Below are positions 1-12,919 of a stretch of 64,000 nucleotides of DNA, piece by piece (within the stretch, counting starts at the first letter, position 1; each line of letters starts with the position of its first letter). This stretch comes from Cryptomeria japonica. Its lineage: Eukaryota; Streptophyta; Pinopsida; Cupressales; Cupressaceae. Location of the stretch: assembly GCF_030272615.1 (NCBI RefSeq), contig NC_081410.1, forward strand, positions 144,950,349 to 145,014,348. Direction: 5' to 3'. A program made the translations under genes and the position numbers. The notes beneath the pieces were generated by a model, which searched no databases, was not told where the DNA came from, and worked only from the letters and a program-made list of their open reading frames with translations.

Positions 1-99
1 ATGTATCAGACATAGTTGAACCAGGTAAAGGGTTGCAATTTGCTACAATTTCAAGCTCAATTTATTAGTATTAACTTATGCTGATTTTGGTATTAACTT

Positions 100-607
100 A
101 TATCCTTCTATTAAATGCAAGTCATGCATATGTAGTTATTGTGGACGAGAATAAGAAAGAAAGAACATATTACTTTTTGTGTCGTTGTATTGAGGCCAAA
201 AAGAAATTGACTTCTACAGTGGTTGATGGAGAGGGTATTGGGTACCCAATAGGATCAGTTGTTGTGATAGGGACATGGCATAGAAGGCACCGTTGTTGTG
301 TCGAGTTGTATTGAGACCTCTTAAAATCATTTATTAAGCAGTCGTTGTATTGATTTTGACATTAACTTATCCTTCTATAAAATGCAGGTACCCTATCAAA
401 AATTCTAATGCCTAGTTGTTTGAGGACTTTGAGACACATAGACATATTTTTCATTACTCAAACCTTCTTGTTGCAATAAATATTCATTTGATTAAATATC
501 ATGGTAGACCTCTTAACAAGGATTTGTGGAAAGTTTGTGAATCTGGCCATGAGGCAATACTTGAGACATTAAGGGTTAGAGCTGATCCAGAAGGTTCACT
601 TGATTGA
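100..607 (+). pseudogene. Remnant of a multi-exon protein, transposase-like, unidentified
   Basis: Two coding-looking blocks are separated by a probable intron. Block 1 (about 116-313) reads in one frame with YYFLCRC, EAKKKL, GYPIGSVVVIGTWHRR. Block 2 (about 390-607) follows a pyrimidine/TGCAG acceptor near 384-389 and reads THRHIFHYSNLL, HLIKYHGRPLNKDLWK, CESGHEAILETLR, ending at TGA 605-607. A TAG in block 2 precedes LFEDFE. Both acceptor regions (70-115 and 345-389) are near-identical, so one intron end may have been duplicated. I cannot name the family. The style suggests a plant DNA-transposon or transposon-derived gene, but that is inference. The 5' part lies outside the window. Confidence 0.4.
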
Positions 608-723
608 TTTTGGTCCATCTAGAAGAATAATTCTACAATATGGTAGATTAATTTTGACAATTTTGTATATATCTTTTGCGAAACGTTGTAACTTTGCTTT
701 TTTGGATGTGCTCTACATGCATA

Positions 724-966
724 TGAGTTGTAATGTGCATATGTAGATGCCAAATTTTGTATATAAAAACATCAATGAGTTGTAATGTGCATATCTAGAT
801 GCTAAATTTTGCATTAAAAAACGACGAGTTGTAATGTGCATATCTAGATGCTAAATTTTGTATTAAAAAACGACGAGTTGTAATGTGCATATCTAGATGC
901 TAATTTTTGTATAAAAAAACAAGTTGTAATTTGCATATTTAGATACAAAATTTTGTAAATATAAAC
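724..966. repeat. Tandem repeat, about 49-bp unit, 5 copies
   Basis: Units begin at about 725, 777, 826, 875 and 921, each starting GAGTTGTAATGTGCATAT and continuing with a TAGATGC...AAATTTTGTAT stretch and an A-run. Spacings are 52, 49, 49 and 46 bp. The middle three are almost identical and the outer two diverge, as expected for an array grown from the centre. No coding potential. Confidence 0.85.
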
Positions 967-1240
967 AATAATGAGTTTGATCGTTTATATTAGATGCCAA
1001 ATTTTATATATGAAAGTGTCCACGGGGCTGACTTGCAAATTTTGAGAGCCTAAATTTGTACCATTTGATTACAAATACATTTGTAATAAACTTGTAACAT
1101 TTGATTATAAATAACTGTGTCTGATTCTGACATATGTTAAATAACTTGCAAATGGGTATCTGAATATGCAATTTTTTTCCAAGTGCTTTGGGAAAGTTTT
1201 GAGTTATTGTTGAATTACCCGATTTGAAGGGCTAGTATGA

Positions 1241-2604
1241 ATAGTCTGAAACCGAGAGAGGCCCTTTTAGATAGCAACAACACAACCCCATATGTTCAAA
1301 GGGATCGTCCATAACTGCCATGGTCTCCAAGTTACGCGACATCAAAGTTTGACCATTTTTTCCATTTTGAGCGCTCAAGGGAAAACATCGCTACGAGGTG
1401 GCTTCGAACAATCAGATGTCTTGGGATGCGAGAGGAGGGAACATCTAGCATAAAATTGACCACTCAGATGCGCTTGTGTTGACGGTTTGTTCCCATGACG
1501 AGCAGAATGAAAGATGCACTATTTTGCCACCTCTCACTTATGATTTTTGATGTGACAAAAAATTCTGACCACAAGAAAATGGAATTGAGTTGTCTGAAAC
1601 TGAGAGAGGATTGTTTAGGAAGCAAAAACGTGACCCCATAGGTTCAAACAGATCATCCATAAGTGCCACGGTCTCGGAGTTACGTGATGTCAAAGCTTGA
1701 CTGTTTTTTCCACTTTGAGTGCTTAAGGGGAAACGTCGCTACGAGGTGGCTCAGAATGATCGAACGTCTTGGGGAGTGAGACAAGAGCACACCTAGCATA
1801 AAATCGATCACCCGGACATGCTCGCGCTAACAGTTCGTTCCCACGATGAGCAGAACAAAAGATGCACTATTTTGTCAGCTCTCACTGACGATTTTTTATC
1901 CGACAGAAAAAATCTCACCACAAGAAAACAAAATCGTTTTGTCTGAAACTGAGAGAGGATTTTTTAGGCAGCAACAACAAGACCCCATAGGTTCAAATAG
2001 ATCATCCATAAGTGCCATGGTCTCCGAGTTATGCGACGTCAAAGTTTGACTATTTTTCCACTTTGAGCGCTCAAGGGAAAACATCGCTATGAGGTGGCAG
2101 AATGATCAGACGTCTTGGGAGTGAGACAAGGGTACACCTAGTGTAAACCCAACCACCCGGACACGCTTGCACTGATAGTTCATTCTCACAACAAGCAGAA
2201 CGAAAGATGCACTATTTTGCCACCTCTCATTGACGGTTTTTGATAGTTTTTTATGCGACAGAAAAAATCTCACCACAAGAAAATGGAATCGAGTTGTCCG
2301 AAACCGAGAGAGGATTTTTTAGGCAGCAACAACATGACCCCATAGATTCATATGGATCATCCATAAGTGCCATGGTCTCTGAGTTACACAACGTCAAAGT
2401 TTGACTATTTTTTCCACTTTGAGCGCTCAAGGGAAAATGTGGCTACGAGATGGCTCTAAACGATCAAACGTATTGGAGAGTGAGACAAGGGAACACCTAG
2501 CGTAAACCCGACCACTCGGATGTTCTTGTGCTGACGATTCGTTCCCACGATGAGCAGAACGAAAGACGCACTATTTTACCACCTCTCACTAATGGCTTTT
2601 GACG
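1241..2604. repeat. Tandem repeat, about 350-bp unit, 4 copies
   Basis: The anchor GAGAGAGG after a GTCTGAAAC/CTGAAACC stretch occurs at about 1254, 1602, 1951 and 2305, giving periods of 348, 349 and 354 bp. Each unit holds a CCCCATAG...TTCAAA block, a CCATGGTCTC...GAGTTA block, CGTCAAAGTTTGAC, and in three of four copies the perfect palindrome TTGAGCGCTCAA. The fourth copy is cut short near 2604. The short reading frames inside are incidental. It may be a local minisatellite or the core of a non-coding element. Confidence 0.85.
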
Positions 2605-3333
2605 AAAGAAGAGATAATTGGTTTGATTTGATGTTAAAATGATTGCTTCAACTCTTCTTTTATAGGCGATTTGGATGAATAGGTGTGTCTCTTACCCTAA
2701 GGCTGACTTGTTATGGAATAAAATTTAAATGAAAACCTTACCTAAGTCGACTTGTCCTTAGATAAATTTCAAATTCGCTTTGTGCACTCAAACCTTGTAT
2801 TAATTGGTTCTTGAAATGATGAACTTCGCTCCATAAGCATGAGTTTATGAAATAATAACTTCACTCCAATCTCTTCATGCACGAAGGACTCAAAGCAAAT
2901 TCACTCAATCAAAATATACAATATCAGCATTACTAGTGTCGGTACTTGGGTATACACAATATGAGCAATAGATAGTTTAATAGTATATGCCATATGAGTT
3001 ACAAGTATTGAACAAATTGGATCACATTTCAAGACATATACACAATGAACAAATTTGATCACATTTCAATAGCAAATAACTAAGTTTCAAGAATATCAAG
3101 TTTCATATATATCAATGAACAAATTGGATCAAATATCAAGTTTCATATATATCAAAATGAACAATAATCATGTACATATCAAAAAATGGCATAGATGCCA
3201 AATCAATAATAGTTACAAAAATGTGGCATGTGTTATGTCTATTAAAGTCAATATATACATATAGAAATGTCGAATATATAAAAAAATTGGTCCTTCAATG
3301 ACCACAACTATAACTATATGTCTCTATCGATAT
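2605..3333. other. No gene seen; short AT-rich direct repeats
   Basis: AT-rich sequence without coding signal. At 3000-3190 short direct repeats occur: GAACAAATT(T/G)GATCA three times and TATCAAGTTTCATATATATC twice. Nothing else is supported. Confidence 0.5.
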
Positions 3334-6150
3334 CTATGACTGTGGCAGATCATCGAAATCAATCCTCTTCGAAGCAGTACTTGGCTTTGTGGGTGGTTGC
3401 ACAAGGAGAATTCAAATGTCGAATCATATATATTTTCTCAATATAACTTCAAAATAACTAAATACTGAACTCTAAACTGTTTGAAGTTGAAATGTTGATT
3501 ACCTCATCTTTGTCTTCTGCAATTGGGTGAGGTTCAGGATCCGTGGGATGTCCTGAAGGGGGCTGTAACTGGCAAAACAACATTAATATATGTTAATAAC
3601 ATATATGTCAAATAACACATAATAACTAAAAATGAATAGACTAAGAAACTAAAGCATACCGGAGCCTCAGATGGATGTGTTGTGGTCGTAGGAGGCAAAG
3701 TCACAGATGAATTAGTTACGACCATTTCCTATATCCATGGTAAGTGATCCAATAGGAGTTAACTAGAGGGTTTCAACTCCGTTGTACACTTAGTGAAAAG
3801 GAGTTGATCTAAGACAAACATACCTTTTCCCTTGGTCGTGTTGGATCCCATAATATACATGTAGGACTTCTAATGAAATGGAATGGTAGAATAACAGTAG
3901 GAAGTTTTGAAGGGGCCTGTAATAGGTTAAAGACAATTATACAAGTTAATAACCCAAAGTTGTTGACAAACTAGATAAAACAAATATTTTTAACATATGT
4001 AGAACAAATGCACACCGAAGCCTCATATAGTTCTCCTGTAGGCTATAACCTTAGGAGGCCTAGTCGAATCTGATGCAACTATTACCATTTCCTGTATGAA
4101 AAATGATAACATATGATATAGACATAAAAGGATTTAGTTATTTTGAACAAGCAAGAATGCAATCCAAAGTGAATATGAAGATATCACCTCTTCCCTCTGC
4201 TGAACCTCATCGACATTAGGTGCATTCATTAATTTCGTAAACCCCACATGTTTCTGTATATAGAACAAATAAATTAAGTGCATTTATCAATATCTACATA
4301 TACATGTTTAATCATAATACATTTTAACAAATGAATTTAAATTGTACTGAATTACCTTCTGTTGTTTGGGTGTCCGAGATGATATCTTTTTCTGCCTCAG
4401 AGTGTTAGAGGATGGCTTTCTCACACGAGATTTCCTCGAGGCGGGTGGGGTAAACTAACAGAAACAAATTAACATAAGGGAAAAGAGCATGTATTTAATA
4501 TATCACTTTAGTAAAAAATATATAAATCTAAATGGTACTGCATAGCTATCTTGGCCAAAGTCAATGGTCGAAAGTGTGATATCATCAAGTTGGGACATCT
4601 CAGCCACTGATAAGCCCTATAAAACACCAAGTAATGATAAATATAACTAACAAAAGACATTTTGAAACCAATGTATTATTATATTTTAAACAAATTTACA
4701 AATATTTACCTCTGGTGGCGAAACTACTCGTGATTGTGGAGTCGATTGAAAAGTATGTGGTGTACTCCCACCACATACTGCACCCTGCAATGCGTTTTAT
4801 TTATATGTTACTTTAAATTGTTCTAAAAATAAAAATTCATTTCTTTTTATAAGATTTAGTCACTTAATTGATAACATGTCATAAACAGAATTAAACACAC
4901 CTATGTCTGATAGAGAGGGTACAACATATTGATCAATTCGTTGGTGAGGGCCACATCCTCTACGGTGGAAGCATGACATCTACTCTCGCAACATGTACAT
5001 GAATGAGATGTCAAACCATCCTCATCCACGTCAGTGTCTACACCAGAAAATACACCCTGGCAGGTGGGGCACATATGTTGAATGGGTTGGCTCGTGCCAA
5101 ATGATGCATGAGGTGATGCTGATGAAGGAGGTGCCGTAGGTGTTGGTACATCCTCTGCTTCGACCAACTATGTGCCATGCTAAACAATGACATCAATCAA
5201 TGATGCACCTGCCTGAAGAGTTTGTAATTCCATAGACTCCTTCAAGGATATAGGGATAGTGACATGAACCATGGGTTTAGGAGCTATACACCTCCTATGT
5301 TGTGGCTCTACCACCCTATGGGCCCTAGGTCTATCCTGTGCAGAGCCTCTCCCTCTACCCTGAAATTGCCGGATGTCAAAGTAATTTGGCTTCTCACTAA
5401 GGATAAACTCACAATACAACTTTCTCAAAAAATATAGAGGCACCTCCCAATTATTACAAGGTGGTTGGTCAAAGACCATATACCACCTATCCCAAATAGC
5501 TTCTTTTAGCCTAGCATGAACACACCAATGTATAGGAAATCGAGTCGTATTTAGTTCTAGGTTGTTGCTGGTAACAAGATTGGTGAAAAGAGCACATATG
5601 TCAGCTTTACCTATGGCCTTTTTTTCACTTGATCATATGACAACCCATCCGCATAAAATGTTCGACATCTATCCCTCCATGAACCCCATTTCGTAACCTC
5701 CCTAGATACCTCATTTGCACTATTACCCATTGTTTCTAGTGTTCTGGCGAGGGTTGAGTGGTGCTCAAGCCTAGAGGACCTCAACCTATTTACCAATATA
5801 GAAATTTGGGCACTATTTTGTGTAAGGCGATTGATGAGATCCTCGTATGTGGCATCTACATGATCTAATGGAGGATGTGGAGGGTTTCGGGGTGGCGGTG
5901 GTTGTTGAGGAGCAACATTTTGAGGATTTTGAGGGTTTTCTTGTTGCTCATGTGCAATATTTATAGGGTTTGCTTGTGTTGCTTGTGCAGGAGGTCTTTG
6001 TTGTTTATTTCATTTTTGGGGATTGCTTGAAGAATCTGACATCAAATTAATAAAAACAAAACTTAAATCAATTAAAAAACCCTACTTCAATTAAAATGCA
6101 AACAAAAATAATCAAACCAATCAAATCTCACCTGTTTGACGGGGTGCCAT
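3334..6150 (-). pseudogene. Broken multi-exon gene (at least 11 exons), Pro/Gln-rich protein of unknown family
   Basis: Read on the minus strand. Exon 1 is 6132-6150 (MAPRQT, then CAG|GTGAG). Exon 2 is 6035-4901, a Pro/Gln-rich N-terminus followed by a conserved-looking block with WGSWRDRCRTFY, YDQVKK, WDRWYMVFDQPPCNNWEVP and LRKLYCEFILSEKPNYFD, then a Cys-rich CPTCQGVF...SCTCCESRC segment. Small exons follow at about 4784-4710, 4616-4539, 4454-4356, 4253-4188, 4091-4017, 3916-3824, 3728-3660, 3562-3503 and 3400-3334, most bounded by AG and GT. The frame is broken by TGA at 6010-6012, TAG at 5180-5182 and 5168-5170, a TAG at the exon 2 end, and a one-base loss in an A7 run near 5623. TAG in place of CAG fits three of these. 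The family is unrecognised. Proximity to repeats and the decay suggest a transposon-encoded protein. Confidence 0.6.
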
Positions 6151-6294
6151 TGTTGAAAATTGCTCTCAATGTTGGGAAAATCCAAAATAATTGCAAACCC
6201 GTGTGGGTTCTATGGTTTTTTAGCTTTCCCTTGTTGTTGTTCCATGGGTTTTGGTGTTGAAAATGGCCAAAACTCATGGCCTACACAAAAAAAT

Positions 6295-6381
6295 AATGTT
6301 TCTCAAAATCGAGTTTTGAGAAACTTTTAATTTTTTTATTAAAAAACAAAATACTCCTCAAAACCCGTACGGGTTTTGAGG
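6295..6381. repeat. Two adjacent palindromes
   Basis: At about 6296-6322, arms GTTTCTCAAAA and TTTTGAGAAAC flank a 5-base centre. At 6356-6381 a perfect 26-bp palindrome has half-site CCTCAAAACCCGT. Both share the CTCAAAA/TTTTGAG core and lie 34 bp apart, about 150 bp upstream of the start of the minus-strand gene at 6150. They could be part of a terminal inverted repeat or a regulatory site. Function unknown. Confidence 0.7.
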
Positions 6382-8112
6382 AACTTTTTGTTTTTTAAAT
6401 TGTTTTTGGCTAGGCTTGGTGTTACCAAGCCTAGCACGTTTTTGAACTTTTAGAATCTGCACAGGTTATGAAAAATTTGGTTTTTTTTTTACATGTGGCC
6501 ACTTTTCTGTTCACTATCTTGGTGCACTTACCCACCTAGCACCATAGTCCCTCCAAAAGGGGCCCAAATTTGAAATTTTATTAGTGTGTTGATTCTCACC
6601 ATTTCTGATCCATCTCTGATAAAATGGTATGACAATTGGAAGTCAACCTAAAAGTGAATATACCTTGAGAACCCTATGTAAAAGCATCATCTCTAATTCA
6701 TTTTATTATCTATCATTTACATTCCAAAAGCAAGTAATAATTTCCTTCAAGAGAAAATCTGAGTACATTTATGTCAAGTACTCATCCCAGGAAGTTGTAT
6801 CTAGAAGATTGACATGGTCATGTTGTATTGAATCACTAGGTGTAGATATAGAAACATTGAACTTTGAATAAGAGATGAAATCTCAATGAATGTCATCCCA
6901 CTATACCAGCCATCTCATAATGATTTGTCCACACAAGGTGTTTGAGTATGAACACTAATAAATGAATCTACTAGTATTGGAATGCAAGAGCCCTCAACCT
7001 CAAGATAATGATTCATATATGAAGAAGATGAACCCTCTGAATTTGAATTAGGAGTCATTGATGCCAAAGAATAAATGGATATATCTATAATAGGAGAGAA
7101 TCATTAGAAGAAGACTTAAAGTCGTCCCAATGTTCAAGACTTTTCAAACAAGCAAGCTCCCCTACCATCATCATCATATGGTAGATTGTTAGAATCATCA
7201 AGGGGTACAAGGTTATCCATAACATAATGTATTGGGAATTACGATTGATTTATTTATCCATATGTCTCCCAAATTCTAGTCCAAAGAGTACAAGGGCACT
7301 CAAAATGTCAAATAGAACACAATGTCAAGATCAACAATGCAACTAATCAATCCTATGACATGCTCATTCACGTTAGCCCATACTTAGTTCCACCACCAAT
7401 ACATACCTAGTTTATGGACAAGTCCACACAAATGGGGCAAGAATTGAAGCCACCTAAGATGTCCTAGGATGTTGTCTTGCTAAGAGTTATAGTTTGCTTT
7501 ACTTAGGGCGATCTAACAGAAAAATGAATTGAAATACCTATTATTGACTAAGATAGGCTCCTTATGAAATAACTATAAATGAAAACCCCATAGCAAAAAA
7601 CAATGGTCCCATATTCACAATTTTTCTTAAGTTAGTACAAAACTAACTTCAAACTAAAATAATATATACCAATCAAGTGGAAGATTGTAAAATTCTTGGA
7701 AATGCCTTTCCTATGCCTATAAAAAGTTAAAAAATACACACTACCCCTTTATGAATGGAAATGAGATATCCTCTCACTATTACAATGGCAAGTGGGCAAT
7801 GCGAGGGCTACCCAAGCAAAGAAATAACCTCAAATTGATGGCACTTGAGCTGCAATGGTAAGTAGAGACCTACTCCCTCGGGCTTAGCACTTGCCCCTTT
7901 GGTTGGGGATGACTAGGGGCTAGCACCCTATTACCAACCTTTATAATTTAAGTAACTAGGCACTAGTCATTGGTTGCCTATGTAACCTCAAGCTCTAGAT
8001 TTTTCTAAAGTTGATGACTACTAATGTCTATAGGTCCCACAATATAATACAACACTTGCAAGGATGATGGAAACCACATAGTATACCATGAGAAGGGAAT
8101 GGTGAATTTGAA
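6382..8112. other. No recognisable gene; possible internal part of a decayed minus-strand retroelement
   Basis: No domain was recognised in any frame. The minus strand of 6640-7200 has fairly long open stretches (for example around 6700-6860) but many stops. If the LTR proposed at 8125-8434 is right, this would be its internal region. I cannot support a product. Confidence 0.25.
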
Positions 8113-8434
8113 GCTTTAATACCATGTAAGAGAAACCATAAAGGTTCACAAAGAGCCTGAGGTTCTTTGTAACACCAATTACCTTCCACATATTTAAGAA
8201 GAAATGAATATGCAATATTGCCAAAGAATGATATAATCTAACATTGCCTACGATCATATGATATATAATGTAAATGAGGGAACACTTGTATATATTGGCA
8301 AGAGCGAGGAATAGGGAAAAATAAGATGATGTGTGTTTTAATCTTATGACATAAGACAACGATTAAATGCCTAAGTAGGGTTGACTAGTATGAAAAGGGC
8401 CCAAAAGGAAATCAGATAGAAAACCCTATTCACA
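8113..8434 (-). repeat. Possible small LTR with primer-binding site (minus strand)
   Basis: On the minus strand a segment beginning TGTGAATAGGG (8434) and ending TTTCTCTTACA (8125) is followed directly by TGGTATTAAAGC (8124-8113), close to the initiator Met-tRNA primer site TGGTATCAGAGC. TG...CA ends and the primer site fit a copia-type 5' LTR of about 310 bp. No second copy was found in the window, so this is tentative. Confidence 0.35.
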
Positions 8435-10300
8435 CCAACCTGTAGCATCATGATTGGATGAGTAGTAGAATCTAGAGTCTTATGTGCAAGTTGTAAAGAT
8501 CAATTCTAACAACTTGTTTAAGATACAAATTCAGAGTGTAAGCTGAAAAAATGTGTTGTATGTATTGCTCAGAAGTTTATGTTCAAAACAAGTTCATGTC
8601 TAGACAAAACCATCTAATGGACATTCATGAGAAAAAATACAAAGAGCCTAACTGCAATTGAAAAAAAAATTGACAAAGCTTAACTGTAATTAGTTGGTCC
8701 TAAATATCTTTTTCTTTTGAAGAAAAAGTATTTTTTTTCCAAGATCCAGAATTTGCCCTAGGTTTGTGACATCTACTCGGATAATATTTGTATGCACCCA
8801 AGTACAAACCTTGGGTTTACTTATGAGGGACCACACCCAAGCTAGCACCCAGTCATGTTCAGTATATATACATCCCCAGAAATAGTCGAACCCAATAAGA
8901 TAGCTTATACTTGCAATATTTCATGCATATCAGAGAAGGAAACATCCAACACAAAATTAGATCATGTCTTTATCAGCATTGTCGCAACTTACAACTCTAG
9001 ACATATCTTTCCTTCTTGCATTCAATGGTTATCATGAAGTCAATATTGTTTAGCTTAAGTAAAAGTATGCTTTGTATTTTGCATCACTTAGTGAAAATCT
9101 GTCAATCTCTTAAAAAAATCTGAGAATATAAGTACAAGTTGCATGTATACCCTGTTCATGGTATATCAGTGTAGTAAATTTGAAGTTTCTTTTTGCATAA
9201 GAACTTTTTCATAGTGAGCATTATAGTCGCTTAGCGGTTCGACGTGATTGCATTATATCAAAACATTACATACAGTTATCAATTAGAATAGATCATTATG
9301 TAGAGCTCAAATAATGGGTAACTGTTCAACCCCAAATTAAGGTTGTATGAACCGATAAAGGTTTGTCATCACTATGTTGATTCAGACCCGATATGTATAA
9401 ATATGAAAGAATTTTTAACTTGAGAATAGTTTTAACTGTCTTCGTTATAAATCAGTAGGAAATTGTTTCCACTGCTCTACAAATTTTGAAGATGTAATTA
9501 ATTAAACTTTAGTTGACAGTTGGGTTAGCTCCATTCAGTAATCCAACATTTGGCTGAATTGTATGTGTCACATTTTCTTGAAGGTCATTAGAGACCGTTA
9601 ATGTCAGTTGACAAGAAACTTAAGGGTAAATATTAGTTAGTAATTCAGATGGTCAGTAGTACCTAATGTTGAGAAATCAATGAGTTGGATTGAACTCCAC
9701 TATGTACAAGTAAGGGTCACATTGACATACATGTTAAATGAAACCTTGGTCAAGGTAGCGTTACTTCAAATAAGCGATCATTAGTTCACAAGAACTAGAT
9801 ACACCTACTAGTCAGATGGTCATACTAGTTAGGAAGTACCTATAATGTGTGGCCAATTAGATTCGTGTAGGTTCTAAACACCAGGCTCATATGGTAAGAT
9901 GGTAACTAGGCCTAATCCTTAGGCTGCACCTTCATGAAGGGGGCAACTTCTAGATGGAAGGTGTGCATGAGATTGACAGGGCTATGGTTGGGCAGAAAAG
10001 CCCTTATGATAAAACTTTAGAGATTACAATGATAAAACTTTGGAATTTGTGATCCATCGAATATGACAATTATTATATTGAACTCTCTCTCACTCTCTTA
10101 ATAAATAGCAAAAGAAGTTTGTTCTCTTTTTTCTGGTAAGTAAAAGTTTAACTATTGCTGAATTGAATTAGTTAGGTTTCTTAACTTGATGAAAGTAGTT
10201 AGTTAATTCATTAATTTTAGTTTTCAGCTGAAGTAGTTAAGTTTATTTGAAAGTTCTTAATATAAATAGTTTAGATAGTTCACTGTTTTTTTAAGTATAG
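8435..10300. other. No gene seen
   Basis: AT-rich, many stops in all frames, no domain recognised and no clear repeat structure. Confidence 0.4.
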
Positions 10301-12914
10301 TTTAGTGCTTGTTACAGTTTTAATTCAATTAATTTTTCTATCTTCTTCCAATTTTAAGATGTCTTTGAAGAAATTGTTCATTAGTAGTTTTGCTGAATTC
10401 TCCATTCCTTACAATCATTTCCCTTTCTCTTCATGTTCCAATACTTGCAAACTTATGACAATTTCACTACTAGCTTTTTGTTTGTGGACTAATTCAATCA
10501 TTTTCTTTAATTCTTCTACTTCCTCTTATTAAAATATGCATTTTTCTCTTCTTCCTTCTTTTGTTCTTTCTCTATCCATTCTTTTGTTTTTCTGACTACT
10601 TGTTTACAATTTCCTCAACTAGGGTACTTTTCCTCTTCGTCTTCTTCTTCTTCTAGTGCTTGTTTTGCCTTCTCCTTTGTAGTATATGCAATATATCTAG
10701 AAATTACTACAACCCTTCACTTCTCAGTCAACTCACTCAATCCCTCCATGTTAGGTAATTCTTTCCAATCTCTAATTACCTCATGGCACCTTTTTAAATG
10801 TTGTGTGCAGGACTCAATCCCTTCATGTTAGGTAATTCTTTCCAATCTCTAATTACCTCATGGCACCTTTTTAAATGTTGTGTGCAGGAGTTTGGTTCTT
10901 CTCTAGCTATATTCTCCTTAATCTAGTGAGTAAATGTTTTGCTCCACCTTTTGTTGCATTGGCTCCACTAAGTTTATTAGTTTTTATAGTATTCCCTATA
11001 TTCTTGTAGTATTGTGCTGCCCTAGGGTAGCTAAATGAATTGTGTGATTTATCCCTATGAAATCCATAAATAACTTGTTTTCAGGATATACTTTCTCTAT
11101 TCCCTCGGTAGCCATTTTAACCACCTCTTTGTTTGTAGTAACCCACACATTTCTTGAATTATGCCGGGGTTCATAATGTATGTTCTTATTACCCTGCAGT
11201 AAACATTCTATTGCTAAAATTTTATCAATTGCAGGATTGGTATATTTTTTGTTGTTAGGTGTGACTTGTTATGTAGTCGCAACTTTAGCTCTTTGTATCC
11301 TAAGGCCTTCTGACACTTAATTTGTTGCCCAGTCAATAGAAATGTGGCTTAATGATCCACGTGTTACAATCAGTCTCCTACTCAGATTATGTTGGTTCTG
11401 TTAAGGGGTACGTTATTGTATCATGGTTATCCTATATTGGGAAAAACATCACACCATATTATACTTGTTCCTCTAATTGTTGGTTCTATACTAATTGTAG
11501 CTAATGTACATGTGGTTTCAATGTGAGGCCAATTGTTTTGACCCTCTATAGAAACTAGTACGCCAAATCTTTTATCTTCTTTCTATCCACTAGGGTAAGA
11601 CTGTTGAACATTTTGTCATTGATGTTTTTTATCTTCTTTCTATCCATTAGGGTGAGATTGTTGAACATTTTGTCATTGATGTCATTGGATTACTCTCAGC
11701 AATAGAGTTTTTGGTTGAGCTGCTTGGTTGTCTATTTGAGGTGGTTTACCTGCTTCAGCTGCTTGGTTGCCTACTCGAGCTATGTGTGGCTACATAAACA
11801 AGCTGTTTGTCTTCCTATTGTGCCATGTGTCAGATACATGCCATGTCATCCTTGAATTGTCAAAGGAGCTTTAAATATGTGTTTTGATAACGTTTATTTA
11901 GAGAGGTCGATATTCTTTGAAGTTTAATGTTATGGGCCGGATTCCTAATGCATTTATTATATTATGGATGGTGGTATTGTGGTCTAATAACTAGAGGTTC
12001 AATTCAATAAAATGCCAAGCAATTTCTCCTATCTTTAAGCTACGATAGTTGCAGGTTGTAAGACATTGGTGTTAAAATGTTCTTTCACCAAGAGACTACA
12101 TCAGGAATTTAAGTGACAGTATAACGGTTTTCCTTTGAAAATTTTCTTCAGCCAAACCTTTCATCATGGAGTCATTTTTTTATGATAGAGTCTATATCTT
12201 TATTGGAGCGGCTATATTTGGCATTTTCAAAACCGATGTGGAAGACGTTTTTGTAGATACGTGGGAGACTGTGCGATATATGGTAGTACAGAGTGGTGCT
12301 GTAGAAGCGACTCCTAGGAGTTTAAATGAAAAATCATCATTGTTATTCAATGTGAGCTGTCGTGGTTTTTAAAAAGGAGTGGAAGTCATTTTTTTTATAA
12401 TACCAAACTGTGGAAGTTTTTAAAGAATTTTTTCGGCATATTAAAAAATGGAACAGAGGTGTGTGCGTTAAATTTTCTTTAGACTGGGCGTTTTCTTTTT
12501 CTTGGATTTTGCGAGTTGTTTTCAGGAGGAAGACATTTTTTTGTTTCTGTAGAGTTCGTGCTTTATGGGAACTTCCTTTTTAAAAACACGTTTTTTACAG
12601 ATTCACCGTATTTTTGAAGTAGAGTGGTCTTGTAATGGAAAAGTGTGAATAGTGCTTGTGTGTAAAGGAGCTTTCTGAATATGATTCAAAGAAGATATAT
12701 GTTTGAGTTGCATTCCTATGGTAGAAGTGCGATAAAATTTCGGACGTGTTGAAGAGTTGAGCTAAGGAGACATTGCTGGATCACAAGGGAAGTATGCAGA
12801 TATCTATACGACAAATCTGAATTTGTATGTGAAGGGACAACTCACTGGGCTTTATTTTCACATGATTAATGTACATACAAACTGCTGAGTGATATTAAGT
12901 TTCAGTTGGAATTG
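10301..12914 (-). other. Decayed gag-like retroelement debris with two short tandem duplications
   Basis: The minus strand of 10305-10535 has a short Lys/Glu-rich coiled-coil-like stretch. A 76-bp unit containing TTAGGTAATTCTTTCCAATC is duplicated at 10737-10888, and a unit of about 67 bp containing GAACATTTTGTCATTGATG is duplicated at 11570-11685. The region resembles that at 25.2-27.5 kb and was contiguous with it before the copia element at 12920-25200 inserted (TSD TTGGA on both sides). No intact frame and no pol domain seen. Confidence 0.35.
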
Positions 12915-12919
12915 TTGGA

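Noticed and set aside
8021-8359. 112-codon open frame on the minus strand
   Set aside because: Hydrophobic, AT-driven composition, overlaps the possible LTR and primer site, no motif.
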